In this document: positions 1 through 10,510 of the stretch, piece by piece | Layout of the letters: every line of letters starts with the position of its first letter | How positions within the stretch are numbered: position 1 is the first letter of the stretch | Origin: Zizania palustris | Taxonomy: Eukaryota > Streptophyta > Magnoliopsida > Poales > Poaceae | Assembly (NCBI GenBank): GCA_019279435.1 | Contig: JAAALK010000080.1 | Location: forward strand, 29,604,778-29,668,777 | Direction: 5' to 3' | DNA: 64,000 nt | The notes under the pieces: generated by a model | What the model saw: the letters and a program-made list of their open reading frames with translations, nothing else | Told to the model about the DNA's origin: nothing | The model's database searches: none | Translations under genes and position numbers: made by a program

Positions 1-2
1 CC

Positions 3-1066
3 AAGTGCGACACATGCCGGCGAGTCAAGGCAGAGCATCAAAGACCTGCTGGACTTCTTCAACCCCTCAAGGTCCCCAAATGGAAGTGGGAAGAGATAGG
101 AATGGACTTCATCATGGGACTACCCAGGACCCAAGCCAGTTATGATTCTATCTGGGTGATCGTCGACCGACTCACCAAGGTAGCTCACTTCATCCCCGTC
201 AAGACAACTTACACCGTCGCCAAGTTGGTCGAGTTGTATATGATCCGGATTGTGTGCCTACACGGAGTTCCTAAGAAGATCGTATCCGACCGTGGGAGTC
301 AGTTTACCTCTATGTTTTGGAAGAACCTTCAAGAGAAACTCGGCACCCGGCTGAACTTTAGCACCGCCTATCATCCACAGAACGACGGTCAAACCGAAAG
401 GGTCAACCAGATATTGGAAGATATGCTTAGAGCTTGCGCTCTAGACTTTGGAGGAATGTGGGAAAAGAACTTGCCCTACGCGGAGTTCTACAACAATAGC
501 TATCAAGCCAGCCTGCAAATGTCCCCGTTCGAAGCACTGTATGGTCGTAAGTGCAGAACGCCGCTGCTCTAGGATCAGACCGGAGAGTCGCAACTGTTTG
601 GGACAAATATATTGAGGGAAGCCGAAGAGAAGGTCAAGATTATCAGGGACAGATTAAAAATAGCCCAGTCCCAACAAAAGAGCTACGCCGATAACCGTCG
701 AAGAGACCTAACCTTTGAGGAGGGTGATTATGTCTATCTCCGATTCACTCCCCTCCGTGGCACTCAAAGGTTCAACATGAAAGGCAAGCTAGCACCCCGC
801 TATGTCGGACCTTTTCAGATCCTCCGATGGCAAGGAGAAGTGGCATACCAACTAGAACTGTCTCCATCCTTGGCAGGAGTTCACGATGTGTTCCACGTCT
901 CTCAGCTGAAGAAGTGTCTTCGTATGCCCACCGAACAAGCCGATCTCCAACAGCTCAACGTTCAAGAGGACTTGACCTACATCGAGAAACCCGTTAAGAT
1001 CTTGGAAACTAAGGAAAGGGTAACCAGGATCCGTGTGGTTCGCTTCTGCAAGGTTAAGTGGGACAA
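3..1066 (+). pseudogene. Ty3/gypsy (Tekay-type chromovirus) pol, integrase end
   Basis: C-terminal part of a gypsy polyprotein, open from base 3. Seen: the CxxC half of the integrase zinc finger (KCDTCRRVKAEH), then the integrase core with its catalytic acidic residues in VIVDRLTK, VSDRGSQF and DGQTERVNQ. The GPF/Y-like module follows (APRYVGPFQIL, DVFHVSQLKKC), then the start of a chromodomain (VVRFCKVKWDN). An in-frame TAG at 570-572 stands where related elements have Trp. The frame is cut at 1066 by a solo LTR and resumes at 4492. Integrase inserts the cDNA copy, and chromodomains of this clade are known to guide targeting to chromatin. The inserted LTR and the stop show that this copy is dead. 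The rest of the element lies left of the window. Confidence 0.93.
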
Positions 1067-4000
1067 TGTGGCGCCCCGATTTATCGAAATCAGAACATTA
1101 TTGAATTTCCATAGAAAAACAATAATAACAAGAGGTTCATCATGCGACAATCGTACATACGACAATATTCATGGTACGCAGACCACAATTATTACATCAG
1201 AGTTAAAATAAAAATAATAAAAGTAAACTGCATTACGAACGCCTTCTTCAAGATCTTTCTGCTTGACTGGGTCGCTACTCCAGACCATCTTCGTAGTAGG
1301 CATCCTCTGAGGTGTTCAACGGGTATGAGTACAAGAAGTACTCAACAAGCCACCGCAAATGCAAGTAATAATGCAAGGTAATAACAAGGAAGGATGATTG
1401 ACTAAAAGTGCGGAAAAGTACATTTTCAGTTATTGTAGTTAATGTAGTCAAGTTTATCATACGGAAAGTAAACATGAACAACAATAACATCATCTAACTC
1501 GAGGAGTACGTTTTACCTCCTCGCACAACAGTCCTTACATGTCAATCCATCATGCACATACATATCACAAGTAATCTAACTGTGGGATGTCACGCAACCC
1601 GCCCTTGACCGTTGGCTCGGCTTTTCGAAAAGATTAATGACTCTAATCAGAGATGTACTACTGTACCCACAAGGCACGCACTCATCCCAAACAAGATGAC
1701 CCATACCATGGAAACTCGTACCAAAACCTCAGCATGAAATGCTCCAAGCGATAACCACCCGCTCTAGGTTTCGCCGGCGCGCCGGGCCGCATCCCGGCTA
1801 ACGTCGCACCCCCTTTTGCACCACGTCGGTACAAGCCACCCACAGGTGCTGCTTGACCCATCTCCAAATGGTGGCCTCGGTTTGGAACACTCCATACCTT
1901 AGTTAGGACTTACCCATTAGACTTGTGGTTAGTACGGAAGTGTATTGCAACGGATCTTGTAGACCGGTCCTTATAGTGCCCCGGGTGCTACCGACCAATG
2001 CCCTAGATTGCACCCAGAACCCACCATGCATTCACTCACAACCACAACTCCGACACCGACAGAATTCCAAAGATTAGAATAACGGGGATCATATAGTAGA
2101 ACCAATCGCTACGACTCATTTTTAATCCTATAGCAATCGTGTCAATACATTGGACACTAGCTAATAATACTAATCATATGGTGACAAGGAGTTTAGGCTA
2201 GAGAGCATGGCTTGGGTTGCACATCAAGGTCGGGGGATCATAAATAAATATATTGTAAGGGTTTCATTTGACAAATGCATGTATATCCTATGTGTTTTAG
2301 CGATAGTTTAATAAAACATGGGTCCAATATGCTCAAAAATGTTGTTTGGTGACTTGCCTTGTTCAGCGAGGGGAGAGGGAGGAACTTCCGGGAAATATTC
2401 CGGCTCCTCGACGGCGTCGTAATCTTCCCAATATAAATAAAGTAAAATAATTACAACATTCAATTAAACAATATAAAATCACACAACAAGCACATATGTT
2501 TAAATTGGTTTAATTTAAAGGAAATCAAGTTGTTAAGTTTCTGAAATTTATTTTATAAATAATTTAGAAGGAATTATAATGAAAGGTTGTCCTTTATAAA
2601 AAGAGGTTTAAATGTGAGTAGTCTCATTTTAAGCCTTCTAATAAATTTAAAATGAAAGGTTCATGAAAAATTTAGTGGTTTTCAGTATATGAACAGGGAG
2701 TAACAAAATATAAAATTTACTAAAGTTTAAATAGTAAAGTTTGTATTTTTAACATAAAGGCATTTGAATACTTTAATAAATAAGGATGGAATGTTCAAGT
2801 AAACATACTGTTTTTATTGAACTAATGTGTAGAGAATAAAATTACAAAATTTCTGGAATTGAAATGATAATTTTTGGAGTTCAAATGCGCCAGATATGAA
2901 TTTTACAAGTTTAAAACAGTCTCTAGAATTTATTTTTAAATTTAAATCGCCTCGGGTCCACGGTGAGCCAGACCCACGGTGAACCCGCGCACTGTGCGCG
3001 TGGTCCGGCCCAATCTGGACCGTTGGATCCAGATCCAACGCGCGAGGGCGAGGCGGGGAGTTAAAATAACGTGAACGACTGAGATTAAAACAACGAACCG
3101 GTACGCGATGAACGACTCAGATCGAGTGCGGGTTTTAAATACCGATGGACGCGCGAGATTAAAACATACCGCTTCGATTAGATCTGACGATGCGGATTAG
3201 ATCGCGCACGTGGTGAAGCTGACGCCGCTCGATCGCGATCGCACGGTCGAGATCGAATCCGACATGGCACGGGTACTCGACCCGTGCCAGTCGTCTTCTC
3301 CGGCGACGGCGAGCGGGCTAGAGGCCATGGCGAGCGACGGTGGTCGTGCCTAAGGCCTAAAATGTAAAGAGGACGACTAGGGGATCATGAGGGTACCCTT
3401 GCGGTGACGAATGATCGACGGAGCGAGGCCGGCGACGAGCGGAGGCGGCGAAGGTGTTCGGGTCCTTGGCGGCGACGGCGATCCGGCGGGGTTCGGCGTC
3501 GACGAAGGGGTGGTCGAGGTTGGGATGGCCTTGGCGGTCACGGAGGTGCGGTCGGCGTTGACGGAGAGGGGATCCGGCGACGGCGAACGGCGGCTGGAGT
3601 GTGGGTGGCGGTGGTGCGCTAAAAATCGAAGTGAGGGCGTTCTGTGCGTTCTTGCAGTGTGTGAGCGTGGGGATCGAATGCGGGGTACCAGGGGGTTTAA
3701 ATAGGGTCACCGGCGGGGGCAGAGGGGGCACAATTGGCGGTGGCCGAGGGTTAACACGTTTAAACACCGGCGAGCCTCGGGTTGCATGCAGATTCATCGA
3801 ATCGGGACGCAATCGGGCTGGTTTTAATGGGGGAAACGGTCACCGGAGCGCGGGGGTTTGAATGTCGGGCTCAATTTGGGGAGAGGGGGTCGGGAGCAAC
3901 GGATTCGAGGCGCATTAAGGCGTCGGCCGGCGAGGGGGGTGAGATTTGGGGGCGGATCTCGTGGAGACGAAGGATCTGATAGGCGGGGGCCACATGCCAG

Positions 4001-4491
4001 CGGGCACGAGCGAGTGAGGGTGGCGGCTGACGGATGGGGCCGGGCTCGGGCGCGAGAGGGGATGGTTGGCGCCGACAGGTGGGACCGGGGTGTCGGGCGC
4101 GCGCGCAAGAGGAGAGGGGGTCACTGACGGGTGGGGTCAGGCTGTCAGTCCGAGGCGGGCGAGGGTAACGGGCTGGGCCGGCCGGGAGAGAGAGAAAGGG
4201 AGGATGGAGGCCCATTACTGTTTAAAATCTTTTCTGATTAAAAATAATCACAGAAATTGATTTAAAATAATAGGGCTACTTCCAAGGTTGGTAAAAATTT
4301 GTAAAAATTCCTAAAAATATATTTTGGCCTTAGGATCCTACATAAAAAGTTTCAGCTCCTGGTTTGGCCATTTCACTTATGTTGTAGTTCAAAATGGTAA
4401 AGGAGGGTATTAAAGGTATTTCCAAAATAATAAATTTCAGGAAATTGGATTAAACAATATTTTTATTACTTTGAAAATTTGGGGTGTTACA
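1067..4491 (-). mobile_element. Solo LTR, Tekay-type gypsy, nested in chromodomain
   Basis: Read on the minus strand it begins TGTAACACCCC at 4491 and ends GGGGCGCCACA at 1067, so it has TG...CA ends. It is flanked by the 5-bp duplication GACAA (1062-1066 and 4492-4496), which proves a discrete insertion. It interrupts the chromodomain of the host element, whose reading frame joins across it. No internal pol sequence is present, so it is a solo LTR left by recombination between the two LTRs. Its 3425-bp length fits the long LTRs of Tekay elements. It is homologous along its length to the LTR at 4614-8011, in opposite orientation. The GC-rich ORFs inside it on both strands are not convincing genes. 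Confidence 0.92.
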
Positions 4492-4612
4492 GACAACCAC
4501 CCCGCCGAAGAGGCTACATGGGAGAAAGAAGACGAGTTGAAAGCCCAATACCCTGAGCTATTCGAGTAGCGTTCCAATCTCGAGGACGAGATTCTTTGTA
4601 AGGGGGATAGGT
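4492..4612 (+). pseudogene. Gypsy chromodomain end and polypurine tract
   Basis: This is the continuation of the pol gene interrupted at 1066. 4492-4569 reads DNHPAEEATWEKEDELKAQ and on to a TAG stop; EATWE..DEL is a typical chromodomain C-terminal helix. The purine-rich stretch AAGGGGGATAGG at 4600-4611 is the polypurine tract expected immediately upstream of a 3' LTR, which starts at 4614. DN and its coding bases are part of the target duplication, so they occur on both sides of the solo LTR. Confidence 0.9.
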
Positions 4613-4613
4613 T

Positions 4614-7600
4614 TGTAACACCCAAAATTTTCAAAGAAATAAAAATATCATTTAATATATATTTTCCTTGAATCATTCATTTTGGAAATACCTTTAATGC
4701 CCTCCTTAACCATTTTGAACTAGAACCTAGAGTAAATACCCAAACCAGAGGCTAGAAAATTTTGTGTATGATCCCAAGACCAAGATATATTTTTGAGAAT
4801 TTTTACAAATTTTTATCAACCTTGGAAGTAGCCCAAATATTTTAATCTATTTTCTGTAATTATTTTTATTCAGAAAGGTATTGAAACAGTAACGGGCCCT
4901 CCCCCTCCCTTTATCTCTCTCTCGGTCGGCCCAGCCCACTCCTCCCCGCGTGCCCCGTCTGACCGCTGGACCCCACCAGTCAGTGACTCCCTCTTCCTTC
5001 GCGCGCGCGCCCGACAGCCCGACCCCACCTGTCGGTGCCAACCGACTCACTCCCTCGGCCGAGCCCGACCCCACCCGTCAGTCTCCTCGCTCGTGCGCTT
5101 GCGCCCACTGACCGCCTTGGCCCACCTGTCGGATCCGTCTTCCCAGCGAGATCCGCCCCCAAATCCCCCCTCGCCGACCGACGCCTTAACGTGCCTCGGA
5201 TCCGTTGCTCCCGACCGCCTCCCCTCAAATTGAGCCCAGCGTTAAGTCACCCGATCCCCGGTGACCGTCGCCCGATCCTCAGTGAACCCCCTTTGCAACC
5301 GAGCTCGCCGGCGTTTAAAACCGCGTTTACTCTCGGCCACCGTCAATTGCGCCCCCCTGCCCCCGCCGGTGCCTCTATTTAAACCCTACGCCTCCACCGC
5401 GCCCAGCCCCCACGCCAATTCGCACTGAGAACAAACAGAGCGCTCATACTTCGGCTCTTAGCGTAGTTCCACCGCCCTTGTTCTAGCCGTCGCTCGCCGT
5501 CGCCGGAGTCTCCCTCCGTCCTCGACGACCGCACCGCTGTGACCGTAGCGACCACCCCGACCTCGGCCACCGCTCCATCGCCGACGAACCCCGCTGGAAC
5601 GCCATCGCCGACGAGGACCCGAACGCCTTCGCCATCCTCGCTTGTCGCCGGCCACGCTCCGACGACCCCAAGTCCCTCCGACGGTACCCTCTTGACCCCC
5701 GCAGTGTACTGGTTTCGTTTTAGCCCTTAGAACCACCGCCATAGCTCGCCGTGGCCGATGTACCCTCGCCGTCACCAGAGAAGATGACCGGCATGGGTCG
5801 AGTACCCGTGCCGTGTCAGAACTAATCTCGGCCGTGCGATCTGGATCTAACGGTACCGATTAAATCCCCTGTGCGGTTTAATCTGAGCCGTCGGATCCGA
5901 GCGAAGGGGTACGTTTTAATCTCGTGCGTCCGATAGTTTTAAAAACCCGCATTTAATCTGGATCGTCCATCGCGTACCGGTTCAGCGTTTTAATCCCGGC
6001 CGTCCGCGATAACTTAACTCCCCCACCTCGCCCGTGACCGCTCGATCACGATCCTACGGTGGATCTCGATCCGGCGCACGCGCACAGTGCGCGGGTTCAC
6101 CGTGAGCCTGGCTCACCGTGGACCGGCGGCTGTTTTGGATTTAATTTAAATCTCAGAAATGGTTTTAAACTTCTAAAATTCATATCTGGCGCATTTGAAC
6201 TCCAAAAATTATCATTTCAATTCTAGAAATTTTGTAATTTTATTCTCTAAACGTTAGTACAATAAAAACAGTATGTTTACTTTGAATATTTAATTCTTAT
6301 TTATTAAAGTATTCAAATGCCCTTAGGTTAAAATACAAACTTTATTATTTAAATTTCAGTAAAGTTTATATTTGTTCATTTCCTACTAACATGATGAAAC
6401 CACTAAGTTTTCTCTGAACCTCCTATATTAAATTAATTAGAAAGCCTAAAATGAGATTATTTCACAATTATAAAGGGAAATATCTCATTATATTTCATTT
6501 TAAATTATCCATAACATGAATTTCAGAAACTTAACGCCTGTATTTTCCTTAAGTTAACCTAAACAAAACCTTTAAGCTTGTTGAATGATTGTTATATTGT
6601 TTATTGAGTGTTGTGTTTATTATTCATGTTAAAAAGATTACGACGCCGCCGAGGAGCCGGAATACTTCCCGGAAGTTCCTCCCTCCCCATTCGCTGAACA
6701 AGGCAAGCCACCAAACCAATCTTTTGAGCATATTGAACCCATGTTTTACTAAACTATCGCTAAAACACATAGGATATACATGCATTAGTCAAATAAAACC
6801 CTTACAATATATTTATTAGGATCCCCCGACCTTGATGTGCAACCCAAGCCATGCGTTCTAGCCTAAACTCATTGTCACCTTATGATTAGTATTATTAGCT
6901 AGTGTCCAATGTATTGACACAATTGCTATAGGGTTAAAAATGAGTCGTAGCGATTGGTTTTACTATATGACCCCCGTTATTCTCATCTTTGGAATTTTGT
7001 CGGTGTTGGAGTTGTGGTTGTGAGTGGATGCATGGTGGGTTCCGGGTGCAAGCTAGGGTATTGGTCGATAGCACCCGGGGCACTATAAGGACTGGTCTGC
7101 GGGATCCGTTGCAATACACTTCCGTACTAACCACAAGTCTAATGGGTAAGTCCTAACTAAGGTATGGAGTGTTCCAAGCCGAGGCCACCATTTGGAGATG
7201 GGTCAAGCAGCACCTGCAGGTGGCTTGTACCGACGTGGCGCAAAAGGCGGTGCGACGTTAGCCGGGATGCGGCCCGGCATGCCGGCGAAACCTAGAGTGG
7301 GTGGTTATCGCTTGGAGCATTTCATGCTGAAGTTTTGGCACGAGTTCCCGTGGTATGGGTCATCTCGTTACACTTTGGTGTTTGGGATGAGTGTGTGCCT
7401 TGTGGGTACAGTAGTACATCTCTGATCAGAGTCATAAATCTTTTCGAAAAGCCGAGCACACGGTCAAGGGCGGGTTGCGTGACATCCCACAGTTAGTTTA
7501 CTTTTGATATGTATGTGCATGATGGTTTGACATGTAAGGATTGTTGTGCGAGGAGGTAAAACGTACTCCTCGAGTTATATGGTATTATTGATGCTCATGT

Positions 7601-8011
7601 TTATTATTCCGCATGATAAAATTTGACTACACTAAATGCAATAACTGAAAATATACTTTTCCGCACTTTTAGCCATTACTCTCCCTTTGTTATTATCCTG
7701 CATTACTACTTGCATTTGCGGTGGCTTGTTGAGTACTTTCGTACTCATACCCGTTGGACAAACACTTCAGAGGCTGCGTACTATGAGGAGGATGGTCTGG
7801 AGTAGCGACCCAGTCAAAAAAACGATCTTGAAGAAGATGTTCGTCATGCAGCTTATTTTATTATTGTTTTTATTTAACTCTTATGTAATAATATGGTCTG
7901 CGTACCATGAATGCTTGTCGTATGTACGTTGTCGCATGATGAACCTCTTGTTATTATTGTTTTTCTATGGAATTCAATAATGTTTCGATTTCGATAAATC
8001 GGGGCGCCACA
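4614..8011 (+). mobile_element. 3' LTR of the host Tekay-type gypsy element
   Basis: Begins TGTAACACCC directly after the polypurine tract and ends GGGGCGCCACA at 8011 (3398 bp). It belongs to the same family as the solo LTR at 1067-4491 but is inverted to it, so 1067-8011 forms a long imperfect palindrome around a 122-bp centre. A reading frame of 77 codons at 7192-7425 is also present in the solo LTR (1682-1867, minus) and in the right-arm LTR (60198-60431, minus). It could simply be LTR sequence that happens to be open. Confidence 0.9.
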
Positions 8012-8561
8012 GATTTGGCCGAAGTTCTCAAGGCGGAGGCGACGCGAGGAAGACAAACCTAATAGGAGGGGTCCACCGGTCAGTGAGCCTACGGGGTAAC
8101 GGTCGGCACCAACAGGTGGGCCAGGGAGGTTTGCACGGTGAGAGGGGAGGGGGCTGACAGGTGGGCCAGGGCCCGGGCGTGAGGCAGAGCGCGCAGACAG
8201 GCGGGGTCCATCTGTTAGTGAGGGGCTATGGGGGAAACGGGTTGGGCCGGCCGGAGAGAGAGAGAGAGAAAGGAAGGGGGCGACCCATTACTGTTTAAAT
8301 TCATTTTTGAATAAAAATAATTGCTGAAAATAGTTTAAAAATTATGAGCTACTTGCGAGGGTTCTAAAATCTGTAAAATTCTCAAAAATATATCTTGGTC
8401 TTGAGATCATAATATAATTTTCTCAGACCATGACTAGAGTTATTTCTTTGGATTTTATTTATTTGGACATTTTCAGCTTTAAAGAAAATCAAAATAATCC
8501 TTTTTCTGAAAATTCATTATTTAGGATTTATTTTTACCTTTTAAAAATTAGGGGTGTTACA
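8012..8561 (-). mobile_element. LTR fragment of a third related gypsy element
   Basis: On the minus strand it starts TGTAACACCCCTAATTTTT at 8561 and shares with the neighbouring LTRs the AT-rich start, the ACAGTAATGGG block and the following GC-rich part. It stops abruptly at 8012, where the 3' LTR of the other element begins. The simplest reading is an older LTR into which the gypsy element at the left edge inserted; the other flank would lie outside the window. Confidence 0.75.
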
Positions 8562-10140
8562 AAAACAGATAGACATTTCTGTTTCGTCATATTAAGCTCG
8601 TACAACACACAAAAAAGATCATGGTTACAAATAAGGACATCCATAAAGATGAAAAATTCGGCTGCATCAGCCCATCATCCATCTACTGGGACAATTCCAG
8701 GTCTAGAACAAGAAAATTCTAGGCCGATGAACAGTCCCAATAGTTTATGTTCTTCTGGTCCTCATCAATGATTTAATCAAAATTCAGACAAAATCCTTCT
8801 GAACAAAAAAGGTCAGTATATGATGTATATCGATATGAACACGAGTTTTGAGAGGCTGAACAAAAGTGCATAAAAGAAACAGAAAAGGAGCAGGTGGAGC
8901 GAAGGAAAGGGATGGGGGTTCTTACTCAAACCTTATGTCGGATGAGTAGCGGGTGACGTTGTCATTGACCCAGGCGGCGGACGGCCTTCCTAGAGGCAGC
9001 GAGGAGCAGAGGAGCTTATTGGGGACCCCGACGATGACTGCGACCTAGGTGCCCTCGAGCACAGCGAGCGCGTCGGAGGAGGCGGCGTAGAGGCGGACGC
9101 GTGGGACGATCCAACGGTGAGCTCCCGGCGTGGAGGACGCGAGGTCGAAGAAGACGTGGAGGAAGGAGACACCTTTCGGGGAGATGTAGAACGTGGACGA
9201 CGGGTGTAAGTAAGGGTGGCGGGAGATGGGGTTAGGGATGATCGCGGCGGCGGACCGTGAGAAGGGGCACATCGCGGAGGATGAGCAGTAGGAGGTTCAC
9301 GGTGGTGTTGATCTTCGGCGACGCGGGCCGCCCAACCAGCGAGGAAGAGGCCGAGGATGCCGTCGCGATGGCCTCCGTCGCCCCCGAAATCTGCGACATC
9401 ACCAAATCCATCGCCACTATAGGAGCGTGGGGGTGGTGAGAGCTTACCTCCTAGCCCAAACGGAGACGGGGATCGGAGGGAGAGGAGGGTGGACAACGAT
9501 GATGACGCGGAGGAGGGCGTGCAAAGGACATGTTACCGGCGTGAGGCGGGGAAAGGCGCGCAGACCATAGTGTAGTCGTGTGGAAGAGGGAAAGGGGCAA
9601 GAGGCGGTGGATCTAGGGTAGGGGTGGCGTCGACGACAGATTGGGGTAGGGGCGGTGCCAGCGCTCACGAGATCGAGAGGAGGAGGGCGGCGGGATTGGT
9701 GGCGGCTAGGGTTAGGGCAGAGGTTGGTGCCTGCGGGACAGGGTGGGTGAATGGGGAGGGGGGCGCACGGACACATGAACTCCCAGCGGGCACTTTTGCG
9801 AAAATACACCCTGAGGTTTCAGTTTTCAGAGCGCAGTCCGATTTGTTGAATTTTCTCTTCTTCGCCTATAAAATTTCAGGAAACGAGGACATGTATGAAA
9901 AAAGTGCAAGAGAGTGGAGAGATTGCGCCTGGACTTTCCACAATTATCGATAAAAATGAGGTTCTTTTCACAAACAATCGAGCCTGTTCGGGGCGACATG
10001 GCGTCACGTGGAGACGCCACACCAACAAAAAAGCAAGAGGATTAGGCAATTAGCGAAAAGTGGAGCGGTGTTTTTGTAAGCACGATGACGTTGCTTTTAA
10101 TGAATGTATAGTACATAAAGTAAGTATATAAGGTATTGAA
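8562..10140 (-). mobile_element. Degraded Helitron-like block (approximate ends)
   Basis: Read on the minus strand, 10125 to about 9700 aligns along its length with the first 430 bp of the well-bounded Helitron at 43949-46691. Shared blocks include GACGCCA(T/C)GTCGCCC, the CTTGC(A/T)CTTTTT stretch, TTTTATA(G/C)GCGAAG(A/G)AGAG, GC(G/T)CTCTGAAAA and the run up to CCTAACCCTAG. This suggests an older member of the same family. I could not find a convincing 3' hairpin and CTRR end, so 8562 is simply the border with the neighbouring LTR. The block includes GC-rich, gene-like sequence, part of which resembles a GH17 glucanase exon. Confidence 0.55.
8926..9102 (-). pseudogene. Captured GH17 (endo-1,3-beta-glucanase)-like exon fragment
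   Basis: On the minus strand the pieces VRLYAASSDALAVLEG, VAVIVGVPNKLL and AVAAWVNDNVTRYSSDIRF resemble the N-terminal part of plant GH17 glucan endo-1,3-beta-glucosidases (pattern VRLYDAD..VLAAL..TGI.V.VGVPN..L...AS...A..WV..NV). The pieces are in different frames, so the copy is broken. A GTAAG at 8925-8921 follows, as at an exon end. Upstream sequence (to about 9420) is open in parts but I do not recognise it. It lies in a Helitron-like block, which would explain a stray exon. The right-arm copy is at 58520-58696. Confidence 0.5.
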
Positions 10141-10236
10141 CACGGTCCAACCAACCGAGAACGGATGGACGGTCAGATCGGCAAAAAACTATGGTTCAAC
10201 GGTTTAAATAACTACGGTTGGATGGGTGAAAATTCC

Positions 10237-10510
10237 GGCCCATCCGGCCTAGCCCGAAAAGTGTAATAATCTCTAGATGGGCCGGATTCCTTGGGCCCAT
10301 CTATACCTTGGCCTACTCGAGGATGACATGTGGCCACCAATCCGAGGAAGCGAGTGCCGTGTAGAAGAGAGGAGAAAACCCTCAAACCCTCGCACTCATC
10401 CCGCCCTCCCCATTCCTCCCCGCGCCGCCACCCCGTCGTCCGAACCAGCAGGGTCTTCCAGCGAGAGCAGCGGGCGCGCCGGCGCCGGCGATCGGGCGGA
10501 GGCGTCCGCC
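10237..10510 (+). promoter_or_regulatory. CCT5 core promoter and 5' UTR with site II motifs
   Basis: Three copies of the plant site II motif (TGGGCC/GGCCCA) lie at 10237-10242, 10278-10283 and 10292-10298, about 210-275 bases upstream of the CCT5 start codon. Site II motifs are known TCP-factor sites common in promoters of growth-related and housekeeping genes. The reading frame of CCT5 is open upstream to an ATG at 10277, which overlaps a site II motif and is probably upstream of the transcript start. The counterpart on the right arm is at about 57121-57395. Confidence 0.6.

Noticed and set aside
3357..4260. Many overlapping GC-rich ORFs on both strands in the LTRs, also at 4847-5775 and 61763-63993
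   Set aside because: They sit inside bounded LTRs, show Arg/Pro/Gly-rich composition typical of random GC-rich sequence, and match no protein family I know.
10277..10510. Using 10277 as the CCT5 start
   Set aside because: Chaperonin subunits begin at MALAFDEFGRPF; the upstream codons have no family match and overlap promoter motifs.
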